DNA from: Actinocrispum wychmicini
GTDB lineage: Bacteria; Actinomycetota; Actinomycetes; Mycobacteriales; Pseudonocardiaceae
Direction: 5' to 3'
Assembly (NCBI RefSeq): GCF_004345645.1
Contig: NZ_SLWS01000002.1
Location: 930,001-994,000, forward strand
DNA: 64,000 bases
Of the stretch, positions 26,938 to 35,733 are shown one piece after another. The notes beneath the pieces are model-generated. The model was not told the DNA's origin. It worked only from the letters and a program-made list of their open reading frames with translations, and made no database searches. Each line of letters begins with the position of its first letter. The stretch's first letter is position 1. Position numbers and translations under genes: made by a program.

Positions 26938-27100
26938 TGCCGGTACACCCCCTTTCCTGGTGCGCGTAGCCGGCCGTGGAGACCGGGCCGGTTGGCGCCG
27001 GCGTCCCCGAATAGGTCAGCAGGATGCCGGCCACAATTCCGGCCACTACCGCCCACAGCGCGAATCGGAGTATGGATGTGATCGAACAGTAGATCGTCAT
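26924..27100 (-). CDS. small single-span membrane protein (58 aa)
   Basis: From ATG at 27100, preceded by GAAAGGAAATGTG, 58 residues: MTIYCSITSILRFALWAVV opens a transmembrane helix (about 7-29), followed by a Pro/Gly/Thr-rich outer tail with one Cys. No family recognised. Same strand as the downstream peptide ORF (14-bp overlap) and the TPR gene, so one transcript is likely. Confidence 0.5.
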   Translation of the reverse strand: MTIYCSITSILRFALWAVVAGIVAGILLTYSGTPAPTGPVSTAGYAHQERGCTGNADT

Positions 27101-27301
27101 CACATTTCCTTTCGAGGATGACCAACGCAGAAAAATCATGCGTCCTGGCGACCATGACCAACAAGAGGTTTCCGGTTTCGTAGTGGATCGGGAAACAGGA
27201 AACACCTGGCTCGCCCACCGCGCGCCGCGGTTGAGTACCAGCGGCCGGGCGACTACGGTTCTCGTTCGCCAGGTCCACGCATATCGACACGGAGGCGCTC
27301 G

Positions 27302-28264
27302 GTGAGGGTTCGCGTTGAGCAACTCGTCGACGAATTGAAGGGGCTGCGCAAAGGGCGGGGAATACTGGCGAGTGCCATCACCGACCGGATCGGCCCGGCC
27401 CTGCGCGCGGTGACCGGAACCGCCGCCGAGGACCGGCCGCCGGACGTCCGGCGCAAGGTCGGCGGGTCACTGCTGCGCTGGGCCGAGGACCTGCCGCACG
27501 ACCTGCGGCTGGCCGTCCTGATCGCGTTCGCGCTGGCCGAGGACGGTCGGCTGCCGTACTACAAGGACCGGGTCCGGCTGGTCGCGGCGCGGCTCAACCG
27601 GGACGAACGCACCGCGCGGCGCCGGATCGACGAGGGCATCGGGCGCCTCGCCGAGGTGGCCGCCGCCGCGCCGACCGAGGCCGCGGCGCCGAACGTCGAG
27701 ACCGGCGCCGGCTGGCACACCGAGGAGCTGCGCACGTCCCTGGCCCTGGACCAGCCGACCCCCGAGGTGTTCGAGACCCGCCGGATCATGGCCGAACGGG
27801 ACAACCTCGACCACGTCGACCTGGCCTTCACGCTCACCTCGGACCCGAGCAACGGCACGATCCGCACCGACGACTTGGAGATCGACATCTTCCACGGCGG
27901 CCGGCTGGCCAGGGTCACGATGGAGTCCGGCGACCGGTACGGGTTCCGGCTCATCCTGCCGCAACCGCTGCACCGCGACGAGTCACACCAGATCGGCATG
28001 CGGTTCCGGATGCGCAGGGACCGCCCGATGGCGCCGCACTACGTTTGCGTGCCGCGCCACCGATGCGTCGAGTTCGACCTGCGCGTGCGCTTCGACCTCG
28101 ACCGCCTGCCCGCCCAGGTGTGGCGCCTGGCGCACGCGTTCCAACGCGACATCGAGGACCCGCTGGCCGTCCACGAACCTCTCCAGTTGGACGGCGCCGG
28201 CGAGATCCACACCCGGTTCCACGAGCTCACACCTGGTCTGGCATACGGAATCCGCTGGTCCTGA
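27302..28264 (+). CDS. actinomycete conserved hypothetical protein with N-terminal XRE-like partner region
   Basis: 320 residues from GTG at 27302 (GGAGG upstream). The N-terminus reads LVDELKGLRKGRG, AITDRIGPALRAVTG and then a helical segment with RTARRRIDEGIGRLAE; this pattern is common in actinomycete regulators of unknown function. The second half (about 170-320) is a beta-rich domain with YGFRLILPQPLHRDESHQIGM and HYVCVPRHRCVEFDLRVRFD. No catalytic motif is seen. It is divergent from the TPR/peptide unit, 200 bp away. Function unknown. Confidence 0.75.
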   Translation: MRVRVEQLVDELKGLRKGRGILASAITDRIGPALRAVTGTAAEDRPPDVRRKVGGSLLRWAEDLPHDLRLAVLIAFALAEDGRLPYYKDRVRLVAARLNRDERTARRRIDEGIGRLAEVAAAAPTEAAAPNVETGAGWHTEELRTSLALDQPTPEVFETRRIMAERDNLDHVDLAFTLTSDPSNGTIRTDDLEIDIFHGGRLARVTMESGDRYGFRLILPQPLHRDESHQIGMRFRMRRDRPMAPHYVCVPRHRCVEFDLRVRFDLDRLPAQVWRLAHAFQRDIEDPLAVHEPLQLDGAGEIHTRFHELTPGLAYGIRWS

Positions 28265-28442
28265 CGGGTGTCCCCAACCCGCCGGGTGGGCTGCCGAATG
28301 CCCAACCGGCGGGCCACCCCCTCGCCCGGTCCGCCGACCGTGAGTCCGGCCGCGGTCAGGCCACGGTGGGCCGCCGAATCTCACTGTCCCTCGGACCGTG
28401 TGCACAGAATGCCGGACCGACCATCGCATTTTCCAGGCCGCG

Positions 28443-28484
28443 GACTGGACATTTCCGAACGGACTGGCCAATGACTGGACATTT
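28443..28484 (+). repeat. direct repeats upstream of a small membrane protein gene
   Basis: GACTGGACATTT occurs at 28443-28454 and again at 28473-28484, 30 bp apart (about three helical turns), with a partial GGACTGGCC copy between them. They lie about 80-120 bp before the ATG at 28566, in a 300-bp gap that otherwise shows nothing, and may be activator sites. Confidence 0.5.
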
Positions 28485-28565
28485 GCGTTGTGCGTCAGAT
28501 TTCACAGACGGGCCGGCCGGACAGTGCGAGGGTCGTCGCCTGACCCTCTGTTGACGGGACACGCG

Positions 28566-28715
28566 ATGCGAACGATCAACCAGTCCACCATCACCACGGT
28601 CGCCTTCCTCACCGCGGCCACCCTGGTGATCATCGCCGTCCTGGTCCACAACGTCAGTTCCGTGCTGCTGGTCGCTGGAGCGTTCTGGCTGGTCAAGGTG
28701 GGTCTCGGCACATGA
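28566..28715 (+). CDS. small membrane protein (49 aa)
   Basis: From ATG at 28566: a short polar start (MRTINQSTITTVA) and two hydrophobic stretches (about 12-28 and 30-45) separated by HNVSS, ending KVGLGT. No family recognised. It is a stand-alone gene with direct repeats upstream and a strong terminator 86 bp downstream, which supports that it is transcribed. Ribosome site weak (ACGGGA). Confidence 0.55.
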   Translation: MRTINQSTITTVAFLTAATLVIIAVLVHNVSSVLLVAGAFWLVKVGLGT

Positions 28716-28800
28716 GACCACAGCCCGGGAGGAGTGCATCGAGAGTGCGTCGACGAGGGGAGGCAATCAGCGACAAAGAAAGGTAACTTCCCAGCATTTC

Positions 28801-28835
28801 GCCCCTCGTGAGTAACCCGAACGCTCACGAGGGGC
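28801..28835. terminator. bidirectional terminator
   Basis: A perfect 12-bp stem (GCCCCTCGTGAG / CTCACGAGGGGC) with an 11-nt loop and TCCTTT after it lies between the small membrane protein and the convergent Crp/Fnr gene. Confidence 0.8.
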
Positions 28836-28839
28836 TCCT

Positions 28840-29493
28840 TTATGTGAGGGCCTCAGCGTATCGGCGCAGAACGTCCATTCGCAGAACCTCGAACCGGCCG
28901 CGGTTCGTCCGGACCGCACCGGCGTCCCGAAATATTCGCAACGCCTTGGCCACCGCCTCACGGGACGCGCCCGCCGCGTCGGCGAGATCCACCTGGCGCA
29001 TCCGCACGGTGATTGTGCCGTTGTTCTCGTCGCCGTACTCAAGGGCGTAGTCGAGGAGCAGCAGCGCGGTCCGGGTCGGCACGTCGTAAGCGCCACCCTC
29101 AAGACGCCTGCGGGTCGATTCCCGCAACCGGCTCAACACAATTTTGAGCAGTTCGACCGCGACCGACGGGGTCGTGGTCAGAAAACGCAGAAAATCCGGG
29201 GCGGTCAGCGTGACCGCTTCGACATCGGTGAGCGCGGTGACGGTCGCCGACCGGGCGTCGCCGTCGATCGCAGCCGTCTCACCGAGCAGGTCCCCTGGCC
29301 CGCGCAGGGCCAGCATGACCTGCCGGCCGCTCGACGCGGCCGAGGAGATCTTCACCTTGCCACTGATGATCAGTACGACATGGTCGGTGGTGTCGTACTC
29401 CCTGATCAGAATCTGTCCCGGGGCCCACCGCCTTGGGGTCCCCGCCGCGATCAGTTTCCGCTGTCCCTCGTCACTCAGCCGACGGGTGCACAT
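28840..29493 (-). CDS. Crp/Fnr-family transcriptional regulator
   Basis: 217 residues: cyclic-nucleotide-binding-like beta roll (about 20-115; GQILIREYDTTDHVVLIISG, LALRGPGDLLGETAAI) and a C-terminal winged helix (VRMRQVDLADAAGASREAVAKALRIFRDAG). The phosphate-binding cassette GDLLGETAAIDGDARSATVTA keeps Gly-Glu and Arg-Ser-Ala typical of cAMP binders. It ends 5 bp after the terminator arm. Whether it binds the two TGTGA-N6-TCACA boxes in this window is untested; the global GlxR-type Crp is usually a different gene. Confidence 0.88.
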   Translation of the reverse strand: MCTRRLSDEGQRKLIAAGTPRRWAPGQILIREYDTTDHVVLIISGKVKISSAASSGRQVMLALRGPGDLLGETAAIDGDARSATVTALTDVEAVTLTAPDFLRFLTTTPSVAVELLKIVLSRLRESTRRRLEGGAYDVPTRTALLLLDYALEYGDENNGTITVRMRQVDLADAAGASREAVAKALRIFRDAGAVRTNRGRFEVLRMDVLRRYAEALT

Positions 29494-29611
29494 CGCAACC
29501 GGCTCTCTGGAGTTGCCTGGAGTCTGCCGAGCGCAATGCTATTCGCTGGCGGCCGAAGTGTGGCAGGCAATCGGCGAAGAACACCGGCTCGACCGGGACC
29601 GGTCACGCGGG

Positions 29612-29641
29612 CCAACCGGCCCGCTTCCGCGGGCCAGTTGG
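29612..29641 (-). terminator. terminator of the cupin gene
   Basis: CCAACCGGCCCGC / GCGGGCCAGTTGG around a TTCC loop pair over 12 bp with one mismatch; a competing GCGGGCC-AACC-GGCCCGC hairpin overlaps it. It follows the cupin stop by 15 bp. Confidence 0.6.
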
Positions 29642-29655
29642 TCCACAGTGGACGT

Positions 29656-30135
29656 TCAGAGCCAGTAGGTGTCGTGGTACCGCATGAACTCGACGACCTC
29701 GTGCTGTGACTTCTCGGCGAGGTGCACCAGATCCTCGAAGTACGCCTCCCGCGGCGCGCCCGGCGCGAAGTGGATCAGCATCGACGCCGGCGCGTCGGAC
29801 TCGTTCCGGAATCCGTGAATGCCGCCGGCCGGAACATGCACGAAATCCCCGGCCTGGGTATCGATCCACCGCTCGCCGTCGTGAATCCTGATGCTCCCGG
29901 TCAGCGTGTAGAACGACTCGGAGATCGTGCGGTGGAAATGCGGCGCGGGTCCACTTCTGGCACTCGTCATCTCGTAGCGGTACAAGCCAAAGCCGCCCGC
30001 CGACGTCGCCCCGGTCGCCAGGTAGTGGATGGTCGTTCCATTGGCGTACACCAACTCCGGAGAGTGATCACCGGGCCGGTACGTGGCACTGACCTCACCC
30101 TCCTCCTTGAGGTACAACGGTTCCGGGTACGACAT
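29656..30135 (-). CDS. cupin-domain protein
   Basis: 159 residues from ATG at 30135 after GGAAGGAAA. The double cupin signature is clear: PAPHFHRTISESFYTLTGSI (metal ligands His, His, Glu) and GDFVHVPAGGIHGF (final His). The fold binds a metal and may be an isomerase, dioxygenase or sensor; no specific reaction can be named. It is divergent from the coiled-coil/esterase operon, 149 bp apart. Confidence 0.87.
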   Translation of the reverse strand: MSYPEPLYLKEEGEVSATYRPGDHSPELVYANGTTIHYLATGATSAGGFGLYRYEMTSARSGPAPHFHRTISESFYTLTGSIRIHDGERWIDTQAGDFVHVPAGGIHGFRNESDAPASMLIHFAPGAPREAYFEDLVHLAEKSQHEVVEFMRYHDTYWL

Positions 30136-30284
30136 GCGGTTTCCTTCCCCAGCGCGACACGATGAAAACGCTTGTAGCGTAACCCATGCGGCGCGTATAC
30201 CACCTGGGATTCCTAGCTCCTTGATCGGGTGAACTTGTGTTCGACAGCTGGCCCGAACCGCGGCCACCCCGATACAGTCGAGCC

Positions 30285-30722
30285 ATGGCAAACAACAACG
30301 AGTTGGAGAAGCGAGTGACCGTTCTCGAAAAGGAGATTCCGGCTATGCAGAAGGACACTGCCGCGGCATTGCACCTGGCGCAGTGCGCGGACCGGGATGC
30401 CTCGGAGTTCAAGTTGGCCCAGGCCCAGAACACGCAGGTGTTCAACGCCCTTCGCAAGACGCAGCTTGAGCACGACACGCTCCTCCGCGAGCACGACACG
30501 CTCCTCCGCGAGCACGGCAAGCGGCTCGACCAGGTCGAGCAAAAAGTGGATGCGGGCTTCGAGCGGGTCGAGAGGCGTTTCGATCTACTACGCATCCGGC
30601 TCGATGCGACTGACATGGCGGTCGACCTGCAGCTCGACAAGATCCGGGAGGGCTTCGGCAAGATGGCTGTCGGCCAGGAGGAGATCACCCAACTGCTGAC
30701 GAGGATCATCGAGAACAAATGA
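30285..30722 (+). CDS. coiled-coil protein with duplicated heptad segment
   Basis: 145 residues from ATG at 30285, almost entirely charged heptads ([44 protein letters not shown]). An exact 21-bp tandem duplication gives [15 protein letters not shown]. No membrane segment or signal peptide. Its TGA overlaps the ATG of the carboxylesterase (ATGA), so translation is coupled and the two proteins may interact. Function unknown; it resembles generic actinomycete DUF1640-like coiled coils. Confidence 0.75.
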   Translation: MANNNELEKRVTVLEKEIPAMQKDTAAALHLAQCADRDASEFKLAQAQNTQVFNALRKTQLEHDTLLREHDTLLREHGKRLDQVEQKVDAGFERVERRFDLLRIRLDATDMAVDLQLDKIREGFGKMAVGQEEITQLLTRIIENK

Positions 30723-32185
30723 GCGACTTAGTCGTCACCACCAGCGGCACGGTTCGCGGAGTCACTGCCGAAAAGGTGTGCGTATATAAGGGAATTCCTT
30801 ACGGAGCGCCACCAGTAGTAGGTCACAACCGCTTCCAGCCACCCAGGCCAGTCGAGCCATGGGAGGGGGTGCGGGACGCCCTGGAGTTCGGGCCGACCGC
30901 GCCGAAGGCTCCCTACTCGGCTCCTCTCGACCGGTTCATCCCGGAAGTCGAGATTCCCGGTGACGACATCCTCAACCTCAATGTGTGGGCACCATCGTCG
31001 GGGGCCGGTCTCCCGGTGATGGTGTTCCTCCACGGCGGCGCGTTCGCGAACGGATCCAGCTCGGTCGGTGGGTACGACGGGTCGGCGTTCGCTCGGGACG
31101 GCGTTGTCCTGGTCAGCGTGAACTACCGGCTCGGTACGGACGGGTTCCTGTACCTCGGAGACGGCGATCACGCGAACCTCGGCCTGCAGGACCAGGTCGC
31201 GGCCCTGCGGTGGGTCCAGGACAACATCGCGGCGTTCGGCGGCGACCCGGCCCAGGTGACGGTGTTCGGCGAGTCCGCGGGGGCCATGAGTATCGGCATG
31301 CTGCTCGCGATGCCCAGTGCGCGCGGCCTGTTCCACCGCGCGATCCTGCAGAGCGGCGCGATGCAGCTCACCCTGAGCGTGCAAGGGGCTCGGAGGATCG
31401 CCGAAAACCTGGCCGAACGGTTGGGTGTCGAGCCGACTCGGGCTGCGCTGGCGACAGTGCCCATGGAGCAGCTTGTCCTTGCCGGGCAACAACTTCGTTC
31501 GGCCATCTCGGCGAACCCGGACCCCGCGGTGTGGGGCGAGGCCGCGCTGAACATGGTGCCGTTCGAACCGGTCATCGACGGTCAGATCATTCCCGGTCCG
31601 CCCATGGAGCACCTCGATCCGACGGTGGACATCCTGGTGGGGACCAACACCGACGAGTTCGACCTCTACCTGGTGCCCACCGGCGCGCTCGGCGTGATCG
31701 ACGAGAACCTCCTCACCGTCGCGGTGGGCCGCTACGGCGTCAACGCGGCGGGGACAATCGCCGCGTACCGCGCCAGCCGCCCCAACGCCTCCCCTGGCCA
31801 ACTGCTCTCCGCGATCCAGACCGACTGGTTCTTCCGCATCCCAGCGATCCGGCTCGCCGAATCGGCGAACCCCGCGTGGGTGTACGAGTTCGCCTGGCGA
31901 CCCTCCACATTCGACGGTCGTCTCGGTGCCTGCCACGCCGCGGAACTCCCCTTCGTCTTCGACACCCTGGCCGACAAGGGATTCCACCCCCTCCTGGGCA
32001 CCGACCTCCCCCAGCGCCTGGCGGACACCGTGCACCAAGCCTGGATCTCCTTCGCCACAACGGGAAACCCGGGCTGGTCGCCCTACACCCGCGAATCCAG
32101 AACCACGATGATCTTCAACACCGCCTCGGCCACCACGAACGACCCCCGCGCCACCGAACGCGAACTCTGGACCGGCCACAGATAG
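30719..32185 (+). CDS. type B carboxylesterase
   Basis: 488 residues of the cholinesterase/carboxylesterase family: oxyanion loop [12 protein letters not shown], nucleophile elbow GESAGAMS (Ser186), a TNTDEFDLY segment carrying the acidic residue, and a late [12 protein letters not shown] with the catalytic His. There is no signal peptide, so it acts in the cytoplasm on carboxylic esters. Slightly shorter than eukaryotic members, normal for bacteria. Coupled by ATGA to the coiled-coil gene. Confidence 0.93.
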   Translation: MSDLVVTTSGTVRGVTAEKVCVYKGIPYGAPPVVGHNRFQPPRPVEPWEGVRDALEFGPTAPKAPYSAPLDRFIPEVEIPGDDILNLNVWAPSSGAGLPVMVFLHGGAFANGSSSVGGYDGSAFARDGVVLVSVNYRLGTDGFLYLGDGDHANLGLQDQVAALRWVQDNIAAFGGDPAQVTVFGESAGAMSIGMLLAMPSARGLFHRAILQSGAMQLTLSVQGARRIAENLAERLGVEPTRAALATVPMEQLVLAGQQLRSAISANPDPAVWGEAALNMVPFEPVIDGQIIPGPPMEHLDPTVDILVGTNTDEFDLYLVPTGALGVIDENLLTVAVGRYGVNAAGTIAAYRASRPNASPGQLLSAIQTDWFFRIPAIRLAESANPAWVYEFAWRPSTFDGRLGACHAAELPFVFDTLADKGFHPLLGTDLPQRLADTVHQAWISFATTGNPGWSPYTRESRTTMIFNTASATTNDPRATERELWTGHR

Positions 32186-32223
32186 GGGCAGCCCCACGAT
32201 CAACTTGTGTATGATCAACCTCA

Positions 32224-32243
32224 GCGGTGACGTCCGTCACCGC
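32224..32243 (+). promoter_or_regulatory. hairpin in the lipase leader
   Basis: GCGGTGAC-GTCC-GTCACCGC is a perfect 8-bp inverted repeat 43 bp before the lipase ATG. It may end the esterase transcript or act as an operator. A direct repeat GATCAAC lies just upstream (32199, 32214). Confidence 0.4.
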
Positions 32244-32286
32244 CACGGTCGATCCCCTCCCGGGGATGACGACTCTGGGGATGTCC

Positions 32287-33408
32287 ATGACCAAGTTGAG
32301 ATCAGTCCTGCTCGCATTATGTTTGGTGGTAGCGGGTGTCGTACTGCCCGTCGGTGTGGCCGCTGCCGGCACGCCGGGCCGCGTGGTGTCGGTCGAGCCG
32401 TTGCCGGCGAACCTCTGGCTGCCGAACACGGCAAGGGCGTACCGGGTGCAGTACACGTCCCACAACGTCAGGGGACGGCCTTCGGTGGTGTCCGGGGCAG
32501 TCTTCGTTCCCACTGGCAGAACCCCGCGCGGGGGCTGGCCGGTGGTCGCGTGGGCGCACGGAACCGTTGGTATCGCGGACAACTGTGCTCCGTCGACAAA
32601 TGGGAGGTCGCAGCGGGACGTCGACTATCTGAAGGCATGGCTCGGCGCCGGGTACGCCGTTGTCGCCACTGACTACGAAGGCCTTGGCACAGCTGGGGAA
32701 CACCCCTACGAGAACGGCGGGGCCGAAGCACGCAGCGTGATTGACCTGGTCCGCGCCAGCCCACGCGTCGACAGGAGTCTCGGCAGCCGGTGGCTCGCGG
32801 TGGGACAGTCGCAAGGTGCCCAGGCCACGATGTTCACCGGCTCGATCGTCGAGTCCTATGCGCCTGAGCTGGACTTCCGCGGGACGATCGCCACAGGCAT
32901 GCCGTCACAGTGGCGCACCCTGGCCGAAGTCGCGCACGTCTACGACCCGGCCGCCCCACCGATCCCCGAGGCCCTGCTGATCATCTCCGGCCTCGCGGTG
33001 GCCCACCCGACCACGGTCCACCCCAGCGAACTGCTGACACCGCTGGGCAAGGACCTGCTTGACAAGTCCCGTGCCACCTACTGCTACGACGACCTGGCCG
33101 CCCAGCTCGCCGGAAAGACCAACGCGGACATCTTCGCCATCGACGACAACGAGCGGGCCCTGGTGCAGAACCTCGTCGACGAGGACGCCGAGATCCCGGT
33201 CAAGGAGTACGCGGGCCCCATCTTCATCGCTCAGGGCACCGCGGACACCGTCGTCTACGCTCCGGCCTCCAAAACCACCGCGGACAACCTCACCGCGGCA
33301 GGCAACGACGTGACCTTCCACTTCTACCCGGGCGCCGATCACGACACCACTCTCCAAGCGGCACTGCCGGACCTCCTGGCTTTCGCCGCCGCCCACCTGA
33401 CACCTTAG
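32287..33408 (+). CDS. secreted lipase-type alpha/beta hydrolase
   Basis: 373 residues from ATG at 32287, chosen because a signal peptide (MTKLRSVLLALCLVVAG to GVAAAG) starts there after GGGGATG. The core shows PVVAWAHGTVGIADNCAPS, YAVVATDYEGLGTAGEHPY, nucleophile elbow VGQSQGAQA (Ser175), acid in QGTADTVV and His in GADHDTTL, the pattern of bacterial secretory lipases (LIP family). Acts outside the cell on lipids or short esters. A strong terminator follows. Confidence 0.9.
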   Translation: MTKLRSVLLALCLVVAGVVLPVGVAAAGTPGRVVSVEPLPANLWLPNTARAYRVQYTSHNVRGRPSVVSGAVFVPTGRTPRGGWPVVAWAHGTVGIADNCAPSTNGRSQRDVDYLKAWLGAGYAVVATDYEGLGTAGEHPYENGGAEARSVIDLVRASPRVDRSLGSRWLAVGQSQGAQATMFTGSIVESYAPELDFRGTIATGMPSQWRTLAEVAHVYDPAAPPIPEALLIISGLAVAHPTTVHPSELLTPLGKDLLDKSRATYCYDDLAAQLAGKTNADIFAIDDNERALVQNLVDEDAEIPVKEYAGPIFIAQGTADTVVYAPASKTTADNLTAAGNDVTFHFYPGADHDTTLQAALPDLLAFAAAHLTP

Positions 33409-33420
33409 AGACCCGGCGCT

Positions 33421-33455
33421 CTCGCTGGGCCTGAACAGCGTTCAGGCCCAGCGAG
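33421..33455 (+). terminator. terminator of the lipase gene
   Basis: A perfect 16-bp stem (CTCGCTGGGCCTGAAC / GTTCAGGCCCAGCGAG) with a 3-nt loop begins 12 bp after the lipase stop. Confidence 0.9.
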
Positions 33456-33543
33456 GCGGCAGGACCTGACCCTGGACCGGAACCTCCGAACCGCGAGCGG
33501 TGTACCCCCAGTGTCAGTGCCTGTCCACCGTCAGGGGGCCACC

Positions 33544-34113
33544 ATGTGGAAACGTCTCGCGGCACTTGTCGGTGCTGTCTTCTTCCTGGGTGCGCCCGTC
33601 GCGTTCGCCGGCGGGCCGACCAGCGTCATCGTCGTCGACCCGTCGACCGCCAAGACGGCTGCGTTGTACAACTCCGATACCGACTACACGGCTTTGATGG
33701 CGGCTTTGGGGCCGGATCCGGTGAAGGCCGAGGGGCCTGATCTGCATGCCGCTCCGTCCACCACCGTCACGATCACCTGGTTGGTGCACGACGTCCAGAT
33801 CTGGCGGACCGACCATGTGTTCATGGACGAGCAGGGCGGACCGTGGGTCGAGACCAGTGAATGGACCGACGGGCCGCCCAATTTCGACCAGCGCGGCGTC
33901 GTCCACAAGGCGGCCAACCCGAAGGCGTTGACGGAGTTGCTCAACAACCTGCTGGGCAAGCCGAAGACCGCGGTCGCGGTGAGCGCGCCCGTACCGCCGC
34001 CGGCCCCGGTGCGGCCCAGTGGGTTGCAGTGGGGATCTTTGCTGGTGGGGGCGGCGGCCGGTGCGCTCGTTGTGGTGGTGTTCGGCCTGGTACGGCGGGC
34101 TACCTCGCGGTGA
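33544..34113 (+). CDS. surface-anchored hypothetical protein (signal peptide plus C-terminal membrane helix)
   Basis: 189 residues from ATG at 33544 (AGGGGG upstream). Signal peptide MWKRLAALVGAVFFLGAPVAFA, a 120-residue beta-rich outer domain (VTITWLVHDVQIWRTDHVFMDEQGG), a Pro/Ala/Val linker, a C-terminal membrane helix (about 163-183) and a basic RRATSR tail. This is a type I surface protein without an LPxTG motif. Function unknown. Its last 14 bp overlap the convergent acetyltransferase gene. Confidence 0.75.
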   Translation: MWKRLAALVGAVFFLGAPVAFAGGPTSVIVVDPSTAKTAALYNSDTDYTALMAALGPDPVKAEGPDLHAAPSTTVTITWLVHDVQIWRTDHVFMDEQGGPWVETSEWTDGPPNFDQRGVVHKAANPKALTELLNNLLGKPKTAVAVSAPVPPPAPVRPSGLQWGSLLVGAAAGALVVVVFGLVRRATSR

Positions 34114-34660
34114 GGCCTTCTGTGGGTGACAGCAGCCGGTGCTGAGCGCCGCAGGACGGGCACGTCAGGTTCTCGTCGAGCTGGGCCGCGCATCGGCACA
34201 CCCAGCCTTTCCGCACGCCCGGGTTGCCGACGATGAACGCGTGCGCCGGGACGTCCCGGGTCACCACCGCGCCCGCGCCGACGAAAGCGTTGCGACCGAT
34301 GGTGGTCCCGCAGACGACGACCACGCCCGCGCCGAGCGTCGCGCCTTCACAGACCATTGTGGACAACAAGGCGCCGCCGGACAGCTTCTGGTGGGCACGC
34401 GGACGCATGTCGTTGGTGAACACCACGTTCGGGCCGAGGAAGACGTTGTCCTCGCACGTGACGCCGTTGTACAGCAGGACGTTGTTCTTCACGGTCACGT
34501 TGTCGCCGAGGACCACCTGGCTCTCGACGAAAGCCCCGCCGCAGATGTTGCAGTCACGGCCGATCTTGGCGCCAGGAAGCACGTGCGCGAAGGCCCACAC
34601 TCGGGTTCCTTCGCCGACGTCCTGGGTCTCGCAGAGCGCGTTCGGGTGGACGAAGGTCAT
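34100..34660 (-). CDS. left-handed beta-helix N-acetyltransferase (WbpD/FdtC-like)
   Basis: 186 residues. Hexapeptide repeats (GRDCNI, GDNVTV, CEDNVF, GATLGAGVVVVCGTTIGRNAFVGAGAVV) form a left-handed beta-helix; NDMRPRAH is the active-site-region loop typical of WbpD/FdtC 3-N-acetyltransferases. A C-terminal tail CRCAAQ...CPSCG looks like a zinc ribbon. Expected to acetylate the 3-amino group of a nucleotide sugar. Last gene of a six-gene operon; overlaps its predecessor by 4 bp. Confidence 0.87.
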   Translation of the reverse strand: MTFVHPNALCETQDVGEGTRVWAFAHVLPGAKIGRDCNICGGAFVESQVVLGDNVTVKNNVLLYNGVTCEDNVFLGPNVVFTNDMRPRAHQKLSGGALLSTMVCEGATLGAGVVVVCGTTIGRNAFVGAGAVVTRDVPAHAFIVGNPGVRKGWVCRCAAQLDENLTCPSCGAQHRLLSPTEGLTAR

Positions 34661-35733
34661 CCCAGGGCTCCCACCAGGACTTCGGCGACCCGCTCCTGCT
34701 GGGCGCGGGTGATACCGGGGAACATCGGCAGGCTCAGGATCTCACCGGCCAGCTTCTCGGCGTTCGGGAACGAGTCGGCGGTCGCGAACGGCGCGGTCTG
34801 GTGGATCGGCGTGGGGTAGTGGATCGCCGCGCCGACGCCGTTCGCCCGCATCGAGTCGTGGACGCGGTCACGGTCCTGCACGCGGACCACGTACAGGTGC
34901 CAAACGTGCGTGTTGCCGGGCAGAACCCGAGGCACCACCACGCCAGGCACGTCTGCGAGCAGCGTCTCGTAATACTCCGCAGCCGCAACACGTTGGGCAT
35001 TCCACACCGACAGCCGCCGCAGCTTCGCGCTCAACACCACGGCTTGCAGCGTGTCCAGGCGGCTGTTGAAGCCAAGAGCACTGTGCACGTACTTCGTCAC
35101 CGACCCGTGCTGGCTCAGCAGCCGCACCTTCGTCGCGAGCGAGGCGTCATCGGTGGTGACCGCGCCGGCATCGCCATAGGCGCCAAGGTTCTTGCCCGGG
35201 TAGAAACTGGTGCCCGCGATGGTGCCGAGCGAGCCGGACACCTTGCCGTGCCGGGTCGCGCCCTGCGACTGGGCGGCGTCCTCGACAACGGGCACGCCCT
35301 GGTCCAGCAGGTCCTCGACCGGCGCGATCTGGCCGTAGAGGTGCACGGGCAGGATGGCCTTCGTCCGTTCGGTGATCGCGGCGACAGCGGCCTTGGTGTC
35401 AATGAGAAAAGTCTCCGGATCGCAGTCCACCAATACTGGTGTGGCGCCCGCACGAGCGACCGCCTCGGCCGTCGCGATGAACGAGTTGGCCGGCAACACG
35501 CACTCGTCGCCGTGCCCCACACCAAGAGCCCGCAACGCCAGTTCCAACGCGTCCGTACCGTTGGCGACACCGACGCAGTGCGCGACTCCGCTGTAGGACG
35601 CGTACGCCTCCTCGAAGGCGCCCACCTGTGGGCCGCCGACGAACGCGGTCCTGGCCAGGACCTCGCCCCAGCCGGCGGCGACCTCCTCGGCGATCTCTTC
35701 GTGCTGGATGGTCAGATCAACAGGCGGAATCAT
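34657..35733 (-). CDS. DegT/DnrJ/EryC1 sugar aminotransferase (WbpE-like)
   Basis: 358 residues of a PLP-dependent type I fold: GVANGTDALELALRA binds the cofactor phosphate, VVEDAAQSQGA carries the cofactor Asp, and Lys181 in SFYPGKNLGAYGDAG forms the Schiff base. Closest in style to WbpE/FdtB, which put an amino group on C3 of a 3-keto nucleotide sugar. It overlaps the acetyltransferase start by 4 bp (ATGA) and follows the PglD-like gene with the same type of overlap. Confidence 0.92.
   Translation of the reverse strand: MIPPVDLTIQHEEIAEEVAAGWGEVLARTAFVGGPQVGAFEEAYASYSGVAHCVGVANGTDALELALRALGVGHGDECVLPANSFIATAEAVARAGATPVLVDCDPETFLIDTKAAVAAITERTKAILPVHLYGQIAPVEDLLDQGVPVVEDAAQSQGATRHGKVSGSLGTIAGTSFYPGKNLGAYGDAGAVTTDDASLATKVRLLSQHGSVTKYVHSALGFNSRLDTLQAVVLSAKLRRLSVWNAQRVAAAEYYETLLADVPGVVVPRVLPGNTHVWHLYVVRVQDRDRVHDSMRANGVGAAIHYPTPIHQTAPFATADSFPNAEKLAGEILSLPMFPGITRAQQERVAEVLVGALG

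Noticed and set aside
28840..29493. Calling the Crp/Fnr protein the global GlxR.
   Set aside because: It lacks clear GlxR context and the cAMP pocket cannot be judged by eye; kept as a general Crp/Fnr member.
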